Of a stretch of DNA of 64,000 nucleotides, positions 33,685 through 43,742 are shown one piece after another. The stretch spans positions 124,001 through 188,000 of the forward strand of contig JADDOH010002085.1 of the NCBI GenBank assembly GCA_016648135.1. Direction: 5' to 3'. A program made the translations under genes and the position numbers. This DNA is from Agrypnia vestita (lineage: Eukaryota > Arthropoda > Insecta > Trichoptera > Phryganeidae). The notes below the pieces were generated by a model that saw only the letters and a list, made by a program, of their open reading frames with translations, was not told the origin of the DNA and made no database searches. The stretch's first letter is position 1, and the number at the start of each line of letters is the position of its first letter.

Positions 33685-34250
33685 TTGATTATCAATTGTT
33701 TCTTCTGCCCAATGAATGATAGGCTGAATAGTGTTAAAAAGCGTACTAAAGACATCTGGATATCATTGTGGAGAGATACAAGTGATCACAAAGGAAAGCG
33801 TTTAAAAAGTATACAGACTAATATTCCTAGCAAACCCTGGTTTAGTAATAAAAAGCTTTCCAAAAGGACTATCTCCATAATATCTAGAATGAGAATTGGC
33901 CATTGTCTAGTGGCTGCTCATTTGTTCAGACTGAACATAGTGGTAAGTCCAATCTGCGAGTGTGGTTCGGAGGAGGAGACCCTTGATCACATGTTTTTTG
34001 CCTGCCCATTGCGGAACTATAATGCCTTTTACAATGAGCTGATAGAGGCTAAATTCCAACTCCCAACCAATATTTGCCATCTTCTTGCTATAAACTCGCC
34101 TAATCTGATAGCGATAATATCAAAGTTCTTGTCAGTAAATGACATAAATATATGATTAATTTCCCTTTCTTAGCATTATCTCATTTATAACTTGCAAAAT
34201 GGCACAAATCGCTCTTTGAGGGCGGATTGCCTTATTTTAAGAAGAAGAAT
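33685..34250 (+). pseudogene. LINE fragment: RNase H-side C-terminus and 3' UTR
   Basis: A 156-aa frame to TGA at 34,153-34,155. Recognisable parts are KKLSKRTISIISRMRIGHC, LFRLNIVVSPICECGSEEET and LDHMFFACP. This is the RhGH...C.CG..EET..H....C zinc-binding segment that ends the polyprotein of I/Jockey-type non-LTR retrotransposons. The short 3' UTR has gcgctctttgagggcggattg-type sequence and ends in an AAGAAGAAG simple repeat (about 34,240), which fits the element's 3' terminus. The reverse transcriptase is missing by 5' truncation. Confidence 0.8.
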
Positions 34251-34459
34251 ATTATCAATTGAGTTTTATAAAACGAATACCATCTGTATCCAAAAAAATA
34301 AAATAAACATTTTTTGAAATTTTTCAAATTCCATTTGCGGCCCCATTTAATAAATAAAATAATCAACATCTTTTGTTTTATATTCAAAAGGTGATGGATG
34401 TTGTCTTCATGGGTGTAGTGAATAGATATTCCTCGACTTTATTTAAAATGACAAATAAA

Positions 34460-34760
34460 GGGTGATCCAAACACAAGCCTTATTTTAAATATTGTTACAT
34501 TTTTATCATTCAGTGTAAGAAACGTCATATGTGATATCTTTCAAATAAATTTTATACCATTGAAAAAATGCATTGAAAAATAACTGAGCATGGCATTGAA
34601 ATCGTGATAATGGAGCTATGTCACACTAATAGTTAATGAACTGCGTTCTCGATCGATGCCGACTAATTTTTTATGGCCGATGGATGATGATTTAGAAGAT
34701 ATCTTCTTTCAACAGGACGGGGATGCGTGCTACACAAAACGGGAAATTATCTAGTTATTA
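34460..34760 (+). pseudogene. mariner/Tc-type transposase remnant with one terminal repeat
   Basis: Begins with the terminal-repeat-like GGGTGATCCAAACACAAGCC (34,460). A continuous 39-codon frame at 34,635-34,754 reads NELRSRSMPTNFLWPMDDD, then LEDIFFQQDGDACYTKREI before TAG. The FQQDGA.CHTAR motif around the second catalytic Asp is characteristic. Everything between the terminus and the second Asp has been deleted, and so has the 3' part. Confidence 0.7.
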
Positions 34761-34799
34761 CATTAAAGATTTCCTAGACGTGTATGAGACATCAATTCT

Positions 34800-35280
34800 T
34801 TAGACTTTATTCTTACATAAGGATAATATTTGAGCTGTAATGGCAAAATAGATCTAATTTTTTTTTGTGAAAATATAATTACTTTAGATTTAAATACCGG
34901 TTTAAAAATTTTACGCAGCAATACTAGAAGTGTTCTCTTGGATAACCTAGACATATTAGAAATTAAGAAAAGTATTAATAAAAACTTAAATATTATAAAC
35001 AATCAAATAAACTTCGTAAAAAGCCCTCTCACAAACCTGTTTCCATTATAATTATTTTGTACTAGTTAATTTGTAACCAACCCCTTCCCACCATAACTAA
35101 TTTGTCTTTACTTGAATATTAATTTTAGTACTGTCACTGTCCTGAATCAATCATAATCGTTGTCCTGAAAAGGAAGCATCGCTCCCGAAACATGTTAATT
35201 TTTATTCAAGAAAAGTGTTTAAGCAAAAAGTTATTATATTTACTTTTCAAAGCAAGAAAACACTTTGTGGCTTGACATTT
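34800..35280 (+). pseudogene. Penelope-like element fragment (C-terminus plus terminal repeat)
   Basis: The frame at 34,830-35,051 contains TGLKILRSNTRSVLLDNLDI and LEIKKSINKN, then NNQINFVKSPLTNLF. This is the conserved end of Penelope-like polyproteins, downstream of the GIY-YIG endonuclease, and is also found in the neighbouring copy. The 3' region holds CTGAAAAGGAAGCATCGCTC CCGAAAC (35,165-35,191), a hairpin followed by GAAAC like the other two Penelope tails here. The reverse transcriptase is absent. Confidence 0.7.
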
Positions 35281-36130
35281 TAAGACATTTAAGAATAAAT
35301 TAAATACTTATGTTTTAAACCACTTTATTGATATATATTTGTCAACTAGTTTCGGTTGGACTCAACCTTCTTCAGGACAATTATAATATAGACTAATCTA
35401 GGTACAGAAATTTATAAAGGAGGAAAGAAAAAGGGAGAGGGACAGAGTGTCAACTAGGTGGGGCGGAGGGAAGGGGAGGAGTTAACTGAAGATAGAGGGA
35501 ATAGCTTTAAAATCAGATGGTATAAAAAACCAGCATTTTATGCCAGTAACAATTTAGGCAAATTATTAAGTAACTGTAAAGACAAAGAAAATATATTAAA
35601 CCATTCTGGTATTTATAAACTTAGCTGCAATGATTGCCTAGCTTTCTATATTGGTAAAACATCGAGAAACGTAAATATTAGAATAAAAGAACACATTAAA
35701 TGCTCAACTAATGTAGGTTTTTCTGAATTTGCCGAATTTAATTTTGACCACACATTTGATAATAATACAGGGCCAAAACTTTTACACAAAAACTGACTAG
35801 GTTTGCGACTTAACAATCTAGAAGCATTAGAAATTAATAAAGCTATCAATAATAATAGTCAATAATAAATATACAAATAAATTTATCTAATAGTCCGATT
35901 TTAAAGCTGTTCCCTCTATCTTCAGTTAACTCCTCCCCTTCCCTCCCCCCCACCTAGTTGACACTCTGTCGATCTCTCTTTTTCTTTCCTCCTTTATAAA
36001 TTTCTGTACCTAAATTAGTCTATATTATAATTGTCCTGAAGAAGGTTGAGTCCAACCGAAACTAGTTGACAAATATATAGCAATAAAGTGGTTTAAAACA
36101 TAGTATTTAATTTATTCTTAAATGTCTTAT
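35281..36130 (+). mobile_element. Penelope-like retroelement with inverted terminal arms
   Basis: About 230 bp at the left (35,281-35,515) is the reverse complement of the right end (35,898-36,130), including the gtcaactagtttcggttgga block, a G-rich/C-rich stretch and ttaagacatttaagaataaa at the tip. Between them lies the 3' coding end of a Penelope-like element. Inverted partial terminal copies at the 5' side are characteristic of Penelope insertions. The right arm carries CCTGAAGAAGGTTGAGTCCA ACCGAAAC, a hammerhead-like hairpin. No clear target duplication is seen. Confidence 0.85.
35516..35935 (+). pseudogene. GIY-YIG endonuclease domain of a Penelope-like element
   Basis: The plus frame runs to a TGA at 35,794-35,796 and reads WYKKPAFYASNNLGKLL, then SGIYKLSCNDCLAFYIGKTS and NVNIRIKEH. 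The GIY (IYKLSC) and YIG (FYIGKTSR) motifs plus the following R..EH helix define the endonuclease that nicks target DNA in this retroelement class. After a frameshift near 35,796 the coding similarity resumes as LNNLEALEINKAINN and, shifted again, as SNSPILKLFPL up to about 35,920. The reverse transcriptase upstream was lost. The first residues of the frame are encoded by the inverted arm and are not part of the protein. Confidence 0.82.
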
Positions 36131-39100
36131 TTTACTTATTTAAAATAATATTTCTTTAATTTTACAAAAAGCTACGATTCTTCCCCACCTCCCCGCTTCA
36201 GACTTTGCATCGTGTTTTCGTATAAGATTTACGACCGACGAAACTTTTCAAGTGGTGTAACCCCTGAATGTGCTCACGTTGGAGTGTTGGAGGTTGGAGG
36301 TCTGTTCTGCAAGAACACGTGATCGTGGAACACGTGACCGGGAGGCTTTCGGGCGTCTGTTGTGTGCGCCGACCCGTGATGCTTTTGTGTTCCGTAACAA
36401 CATCCATCAATTCTTAATTGCTTATTAGTTTACTTTGTGAATTGAAACTGTACCTGGGTACGTAACTGATATTGCGTGTTTAGTATTGATATTGTCATAA
36501 AAATATTACAATAATTCAAGGATCGGGGGCCCAAAGTCTCGGCAAGGCGCTTCCATCTTCCCCTGTCTTGCGCCTCTTCGGTATTTTCTGATCATAATTT
36601 TGATCTCATCTAGTTTACCCACCGGCTGCCTTACTTAAAAATTTCAAGGAGATACATCTTGCTAGTCGTTTCTCTGGCATTCGCAAAAATGCATCCAGGC
36701 CACCCGAATTTCATTCTACAGGTAGAATTGATGATTTCATGCTGAGGATTTAACTTATCTCAGTACTTCTCAATCGGTCCATTAATGTTACTCTCGCTCC
36801 TCCCTTAAGAAAACTAATTTCGATAGTCTTGATTATTTACCCAACTCCCTCCGTAGGAATCCATATTTGGTGACGGTAATACTTCTTTAAAAACAGTCAG
36901 TTTTGTCTTCGTGTTTAATTTGAGGATAATTATGAAAATCATCAAATATTAAAAAGGTTAGAAATAGGCACGATTGGATCCACCGGAGAGTGTTCGTATT
37001 GGTCTATGTCGGCAATTATCACTTAGCAATTAGCACTTTTCTATTCTAGACTATTCCCATTTTGTTGCATCTTATTTTTAAGGTTTTATCTATTTCTTTC
37101 ACTTCATGCGTCTTCCTTTGAATCTCGGCATTCTTATTTGTTTTTACTTTATGCTCTTATTTACAAGTTATCCTTCTGGTTCTTCTTTAACAAGCGAATG
37201 ATCGAAGACTCGTATTTACAAGATTTTTATTTCAGTTGACAGTTGAATCATACAACGAACACACTTTCCACTCCGACGTTAAGAAACGCTGTACAGAAAT
37301 TAAACGCAATTCTGAAGCACAGCGAAGACGACTTTTACCTTAACGTTTTTTTGTTGTGCGAAATCGTGATGTGTCAAAGAAAGTATTCACTCATCGTGCA
37401 TCAAGCTGTCACACTAAATAATCGTCATGGCGGCCTCCGAAATCAAAGGTCGCGAGACATCAGCTCATCGATCGAGACATTCCCTTCAAAAAACGCAGTC
37501 TTACATTACATGCATGTTTACATTGATTCTAGTAGCGAGCAGTGTTTTTAAATAAGTACGTCCATGAAAATAATGAAAAAATGTCGCGGTACACGTATAA
37601 GTAGTTACTAAAGTTAGTATTGTTATGAATTTCCAATGCGCACATAGGACCATATTGAAATGATTACATGGGTGACTCCTAAAGATATGCACACACATAT
37701 TTATTTAATTCATTCTTATATTATTATTATTAATAATTGTTATTTTTCTAAAGGTGTAACTGCATCAGATTTTTCCAATTTCGCTAATATCAGTTGTTCC
37801 CGATTATATTAGCCGATTCCGATACCGACGCACAGTGGTCGGAAAAGACAATCTGAGCGAGCGAAATTATTTTCGTGTTTATTTGTATTCTATACCCATT
37901 AAATAATAATAATAAACCAATTTAAAGATTTTAAAAATAAAATAAATGTAGTATTGAAAACTTGATTATACCACCTAACCACCCTTTATATTTAATTCTA
38001 AACTTGTCTTTATGACTTCCACAATTGATCCACTTTCGACGTATTTGTCCACAAAAATTTAACAATTTTTTTTTTATTATACCTTGTTGTATTAATCGCC
38101 CTTAAACAGCTTTTTTTACTTCCTTTAGAAAAGTCTCGCTTCTTTAACCATACTCCAAACAGTTTTTTCCTTGGTAATCCGAGAGCTGGAAAATAAATAA
38201 ATTCTGAATACAGGCGTACCGAAGTGCACTCCGATTGATTTTAAATCTGTAGCCAAGGTATTAGAGAACGATAGATTACAACAATTAGAATCAATACAGG
38301 TCAATCCCAGTTTTGGCAGTCTAGGCATGCAGAAAAAATTTACGATATTTTGTTAAAAACAAATCGTGGCTTTGTAGAATATTAATTGAACAAAAATGTG
38401 GATAATATTAAAAAAAGTTACCTAAGTTTATCAATTCCATAGTTCGAAGAACAAAATTCAAAAATATAAATACATCACTTTGGTACAAACACTCATATCC
38501 GACTGACAATAACTCAGCTTTATTTTTTGCAACAACATGTCACTTACCTGCTCAACTAGACACGAGGGGTTTATTCTAGGTAATTAACTATTAGTAGGAC
38601 TTTATTACCCAAGGAACTAAGTTTATTTCGCTGCATATATTTTATTTTTATTACGACTTTCGTTTTTTGAATTTTGCGCGCGCAGAATCTAATTTCCAAC
38701 CTTTGTGCGACGGTTTAAAACCAAAAAATCGCGCATTGCGCGTAAATACCATCTTGGCATTCAATAACTCAATTGAATCAAATAACTAAACAAACATTTT
38801 AAGTTTAAAAATATTTGTGAAAATCACAATATATTTAAATAATAATAGTAAGTAAAATCTAGTCATCATTAAAAAATAATGTCTATCAACTAAGTAAAAT
38901 ATATTTTCACCAAATTTTCCATTAATTTCTAAGCAAACAGTCAAACAATTTTTTTCTCAGCAGATGTCAAGCCTCGTTTGTCGAATTGGAAAATTTAAAA
39001 TTATGGGCTCTTGTTTTATTTTTTAACAGTAAAATGGAAATTTGAAAGCACCATAAAAGATTATTGAAACGACGTCGCGAACCGAAAATAAATAAGCTGT

Positions 39101-39204
39101 ACAATACTGCCAGAGCGTACCATTTGAGTTTCTGCTGCTCAAACAAATAGATTCTATTAAAGAAAAAACATCATTATTGTGAAGTTGCAATTTCAGAACA
39201 AATT
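36131..39204. other. Mostly unassigned, one possible LINE scrap
   Basis: Three kilobases without a recognisable gene. At about 36,515-36,600 the minus strand reads EEAQDRGRWKRLAETLGP, like the last residues of several insect LINE polyproteins. A 102-aa plus frame at 37,243-37,551 has fairly balanced codons but no domain that I can name. A 67-aa minus frame at 38,125-38,328 is also unknown. Confidence 0.35.
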
Positions 39205-39360
39205 TCTGTGAATTATTAAATAGCTATTAATCAATTAGAAAAGATGTACACAAAAATCAAAGTAACGAAAAAATATTTTAACTGCTACCGGGATTCGAAC
39301 CAACGGATCTCCATTCTATCCGGGGATGGTGCGCTATCCAATTTCGCCACGGCAGTTTGG
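39205..39360 (-). mobile_element. tRNA-Arg-derived SINE, family A, copy 2
   Basis: Minus-strand head: ctgccgtggcgaaattggat, then ccggatagaatggagatccg and ggttcgaatcccggtagcag, with clear A and B boxes. The tail tttttgtgtacatcttttct and aattgattaat follows. The head is close to intact, but there is no usable acceptor stem, so it is a SINE. Confidence 0.8.
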
Positions 39361-39467
39361 TAAGTTAACGAATATTTTTCGGCCTTATATGTAGTCTCAT
39401 TTTAATTGATGAAATTTTTTATTAAATTTTTAAAGCAATCCGCTTTTTATAATAATTTTTTTTGTTA

Positions 39468-39640
39468 ACTTACCAAACTGCCGTGGCGAAATTGGATAAA
39501 GCGCCATTCCCGGATAGAATGGAGGTCCGTTGGTCCGTTATTATATGAATAAATATGTTAAAATATGCTTTCGTTAGTTTGATTTTTCTGCACGTCTTTT
39601 CTAATTGATTAATAAAATTAATAATTAATAATTAATAGAT
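39468..39640 (+). mobile_element. tRNA-Arg-derived SINE, family A, copy 3
   Basis: Plus-strand head aactgccgtggcgaaattgg, then gcgccattcccggatagaat and ggaggtccgttggtccg. The B box is damaged and followed by a different ~40-bp segment before the tail tttttctgcacgtcttttct. It lies head-to-head with copy 2 about 110 bp away, and the flanking gttaacttaccaaactg is also inverted, so the pair forms a large palindrome. Confidence 0.75.
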
Positions 39641-40254
39641 TCTGATTAACAATTAAGATATGATGTTGTATATACTATGATGTTTGTTTCTCTAAATAAA
39701 CACTATAGCAGAATGATAGAAAGAGAAACTGAATTGACGCAAATTTGCAGAGAGTCGAGGAATACGCAGAAAAATTGTCAAATAGAAATCGAAAGCATCC
39801 TGGTATCCTAGGCAAATGCGCAATCGCACGAGAGCGTGAGGAGAAATTTTCACTGGTGGTGACTCAGGAGGGCGGGATGCGAAGCGGTACCCGTCGGTAC
39901 GATGAGTGGCAACAATACGACAAACAACAATAGAGGATTTACTACGAAGCAAATGAGATTAGCGTTGCCCGCGGAACACGTGAAGCGAGAAAGGCAAACT
40001 GGCTTAGTGACGGTCGGCCACAATCAATGTATTTTCACTTCAAAAATAACATAATAACAATAATGCGTGAAGACTGCACGCGATGGAAATGTTTCGCTGA
40101 TTGCAGGTGATGTACACAAGCGACTTTGTCAATAGTCACAAGATACGTGTACACGAGACTTTCGATTATCCGGGGTGGTGGATTAGCCGGATTAACCATA
40201 GTCAAAAACAAAACAATAACTAGAAATACAAAATTATAAATGTAACAAATATTA
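39641..40254. other. No gene seen
   Basis: Opposed frames of 62 and 86 aa at 39,692-39,952 overlap in a slightly GC-richer area. No domain is recognisable. Confidence 0.35.
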
Positions 40255-40410
40255 TATGAGTAGTTTGTTGATCTAGGTGGTTAAGATTTTCGTCTAGTGA
40301 TTGGGGGTTCGTGCCTTGTTCCAGGACATTAAAAAATTAGTCTTTTTTTCAAAGCACGGGAGTCTAGATTAGTTAGGAAATATTAAGAATATTGATAACT
40401 TCTTATCTTT
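40255..40410 (+). mobile_element. tRNA-derived SINE, family B, copy 2
   Basis: A box taggtggttaag, B box ggttcgtgcc and the family signature ttgttccagga. The tail has attaagaatattgat. It abuts the 3' end of the RTE fragment that follows. Confidence 0.65.
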
Positions 40411-40414
40411 CTTC

Positions 40415-41060
40415 TTCAGCCTTCATCTCTCCACTACTGATATAGGCCTCTTCCATACCCTTCCATCCTATTTGCTAGTTGTAGCCATTTCTTCCCTCCA
40501 CAGGGGCATATCGTCGGCCCATCTCTTTTGAGGTCTTCCGACGCTTTTTTTTATTCTCCCAAGGTCTCCACTTCAGAACTCTGGGAGTTCATCTTGTAGC
40601 GTCCTGCCTTGCAACATGCCCTGCCCAATGCCATTTTAGCTTCGCTACACGATCCATGATATCCACTACTCTAGTTCTGCGCCTAATTTTCTCATTTCTA
40701 ATTTCTAAATCTCTTAGGCTTACGCCAAGCATGGATCTCTCCATGAAACGTTGTTTGCATTTGAGCTTTTCTACACTTTTCTTTGTAAGGTTCATCGTCT
40801 CCACTCCATACGTCATCACTGGTAGTATGCACGATTCAAAGGCTTTTCTTTTTAAGCTAATTGGGATCTCTTTGTTGTCAAAAATATGTTTGAATTTGCC
40901 AAAAGCAACCCAGGTCATTCCTATTCATCTTGGCAATTCTGCTGTTTTGTTTTCTTTGTCCATTTTTATCTTGTGTCCCAGATATACATATGTATATATT
41001 CATCTACTATTTCAATATTATTGTTATTGATTGTGATGATTTTATTCTCAGGTATAGTAT
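40415..41060 (-). pseudogene. RTE-type LINE, reverse transcriptase C-terminal part
   Basis: Minus strand, in order: EYI/YLGHKIKMDKENKTAELPR (interrupted by a short insertion and a stop, 40,920-41,060), then the 109-aa frame 40,918-40,589. That frame has WVAFGKFKHIF, CILPVMTYGVET, MERSMLGVSLRD, IRRRTRVVDIMDRVAKLKW and WAGHVARQD. After frame breaks it ends GRNGYN, GWKGMEEAYISSG and MKAEEE (about 40,425-40,600). This is the standard end of RTE-clade ORFs annotated as endonuclease-reverse transcriptase in Lepidoptera. The endonuclease and polymerase core are truncated away, and several stops make it dead. Confidence 0.85.
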
Positions 41061-41714
41061 AAACATTTATTTAAAAATCAATCAAAATTCTAATTAGCTT
41101 TCTCAATCAAATTATACTTGAAAATTCACGCAAGGCACCCACCTGCTTGCACTAAAAGTAAACATTTACTATAAACGCGCTTAAATAATGATTTATGATC
41201 AATCTCGCCATCCGCAAACACATAAATATTCTCACCAGTAGTACTTTGTGTAGATATCATCAATTTCACTAAATTTTTTCTGGTTCTAAATAAAAATTTG
41301 TACATTTTAAACAATATATAATATTTCGAAGTATTTTTTTTTTAATTCAAAATTCTCTAGAACTCCGGTTAATAATACTAATCTCCAGATAACTGAGTCT
41401 ACTGTACATAAGTGCGAATAATTTTGTATCCTCCAATATTGACGAATAAAATCGACAACGCTAAATAGTTAACATCTCTTTTCGTCACGTTAATTAACCG
41501 TAGAAAGTAAACTTACTATGTGGCTATAAATACAATGAGAACTGCCCTTTACAACCTTTACGTAAATGAAATGAACATTATTTATCCATTAGCCACATTA
41601 AATTTGTGACGCAAAACCTAACGCGGTAAATTAGTTGGCGTAATATCAATCCTCAAAAGATGTGTTGTCGAAATATAAGGCCCGAAGGTAAGCGGAAAAA
41701 TCACAATACGTAGA
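41061..41714. other. No gene seen
   Basis: AT-rich DNA without recognisable features. Confidence 0.4.
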
Positions 41715-41887
41715 ACTCTTTTCATGAAAGAAAGACAATCGAATTGGTATGTGAAAGCCGTGAGTACATGGCACATTGTTTCGTTGTGTTGGTGTTTATA
41801 CCCGTAAACACCAACACGACGAAAAAATGTGCGTCATTCACACGGCTTAAGAATACTAATTCGATTGTCTTTCTTAAATGAAGAGAG
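41715..41887. mobile_element. Foldback element, family F, copy 2
   Basis: Arms share ctcttttcat/atgaagagag, aagaaagacaatcgaa, aagccgtg and gcacattg...cgttgtgttggtgttta in inverted orientation around a short loop at ~41,800. The arms are longer at the tips than in copy 1 (17,491-17,660). Non-coding. Confidence 0.78.
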
Positions 41888-42378
41888 GTCTATTGGGAAA
41901 CACAGGGATATGTCAAAATATTTAGCGCCAGAGCGATCTAATTGTCATAATTGAGAGGTTAGTTTTACCATTGTCAATGGTTATTTACTAGAACGACTAC
42001 ACATGTCGCCATTCGAAAGTAGGCATGCCTAAGAATTTAGAAATTAGTTATTGTATTTTATGACGTGAATATTTTTTACATAACGGCTAGGCGTGACAAA
42101 TATTAATATTTTTTTATTGAATCAGATATTATAAAAAATAGTTTATCAAATGAATTGTAATAGTATGCTGTGGACTCAACAATACTAACTCAATAAACTT
42201 GTAATGTTTCGAAAGCAAAGTGAAAATTATTAATTCGTTCAGGAAGTGATCCCAAACTTCTTTAAAATTACTCGTTTTTTGAGCGAGTCCAAAATCGATT
42301 CTTCTTCGTTAAGTCGTGTTATCTGCACCGTATGGGCTGAAAATATAGACGGAATAAATAGTAAAAAACGATTATTTA
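41888..42378. other. No gene seen
   Basis: AT-rich DNA between two foldback elements. Confidence 0.4.
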
Positions 42379-42380
42379 TA

Positions 42381-42922
42381 CAGGGTTATTTGGAAAACAT
42401 TAATAACCTCGCAGGACCATATTCCTGTCTTGATTATGAGTTGAAAATGTTCAAGCTATTATGACCATAGCTATAATCAATAGTTAAGGAGATATGCGAC
42501 ATCAAAGTTTGCATTTTTTTTTCAATATTTCTGGCTTATTTTTTGCAAAACGTTGGACTATCATTACAGTAACTTATATCGAATATGAAAAATTCATTCC
42601 TATTAACACAAGTCAATTAAATATATAAAAACCTTCAAATTCCAATTGGAAAACATTCCAATTGGATTTTTTCCAGGGTTTTTATCATTTTATTTAACTT
42701 GTATTGAAACAAATGAATTTTTCGTAATCGATATGAGTTACTGCAATGATAGTCCAACATTTTACAAAGTATAAGTCAGAAATATTGAAAAAAATGCAAA
42801 CTTTGATGTCGCATATCTCCATAACTATTGATATTAGGTCATGATAGCTTGAACATTTTCGACTTATAATCAAGGCAGGAATGTAGTCCTGCGAGGTTAT
42901 TAATGTTTTACAAATAACCCTG
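42381..42922. mobile_element. Family P palindromic element, best-preserved copy
   Basis: A 542-bp palindrome with perfect CAGGGTTATTTGG and CCAAATAACCCTG-type ends and TA on both sides (42,379-42,380 and 42,923-42,924). The right tip has ttttacaaataaccctg, with one substitution. The centre is a TTCCAATTGGAA pair (about 42,640-42,670). The arms run to more than 240 bp each. No protein is encoded: the 72- and 79-aa frames are mirror images of arm sequence. TA target and CAGGG termini point to Tc1/mariner-type mobilisation. Confidence 0.88.
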
Positions 42923-43084
42923 TATAGCGCCATTCTCGAAAATCTTCCACCTCAACAGCGCTTCCACATATTCGTCGATTGCAGTCCACTTTAAATTTCT
43001 GCGGCAGATTTGAAGCAGCGATTTTTTTAATTTTCTCGGGCACTTGTCATTTGTTGCTCAACATACCCCGATTCCCAATTCTTA

Positions 43085-43330
43085 AATAAAATATTTTTTA
43101 TGTTAATAGCGTTAACTTTGTGATTAGACTTAATTATTAATTCTAACTTTGTGATTAGACTTAATTATTAATTCTAATTAATTAAAAACTTTATATAAAC
43201 CACTTGGAGTAACTTTACGTTTACCGGTTCTGTAATACCACTGTATCTTCGTCATGCTTCCGTCCTGTCTAAAATACAGTGGTATCGAAATCGGCAGACG
43301 TAAATTAACTTAAATAAAATCTTAAGAATT
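43085..43330. repeat. Helitron-D-related repeat with hairpin and tandem unit
   Basis: gcgttaactttgtgattaga occurs twice in tandem (unit ~34 bp, 43,112-43,180) and matches 23,830-23,860 in Helitron D. Then cgtttaccggttctgtaata, ccactgtatcttcgtc and the inverted aaaatacagtggtatcgaaa form a ~95-bp hairpin (43,210-43,305). Confidence 0.55.
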
Positions 43331-43742
43331 CTTAAAGTACTTTAGTAAACCTTCGTGAGATTTTACTATTGGAAAAAAAAAATAAGGTAATGTCGCTATT
43401 TTTGAAATTGATACTGATCCATACTACCTCGGCCGCATCTATTTCGAGCTAAGACAACGTAATACTAATAAGTTGCATTGACCGCTTCCACAATAAAAAC
43501 TAAAAAAAACTCTCCGTAACAGAAAAAATGTACCAAAAAATACTTTTATTTTATTTAATTTATTTATTTATTTCTTTTAATTATAATTATAAGATTTTGT
43601 TTGGACTGTGCCAGTCTCACTAGAAATATCTGTATTGAGACAGGCATAGTTTACAATATTGTGTAGTTTCAAAACATAGTAAATAGATAATAAAGTGTTT
43701 TAAGTAACATAATAGAAAATATATCATATATATGAGGTTATA

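Noticed and set aside
37243..37551. A 102-aa host exon
   Set aside because: Codon use looks acceptable but I recognise no motif, splice sites are not compelling and no neighbour supports it.
39287..39360. A functional tRNA-Arg gene
   Set aside because: The A and B boxes are good, but there is no acceptor stem and a SINE tail follows directly. Similar copies are dispersed.
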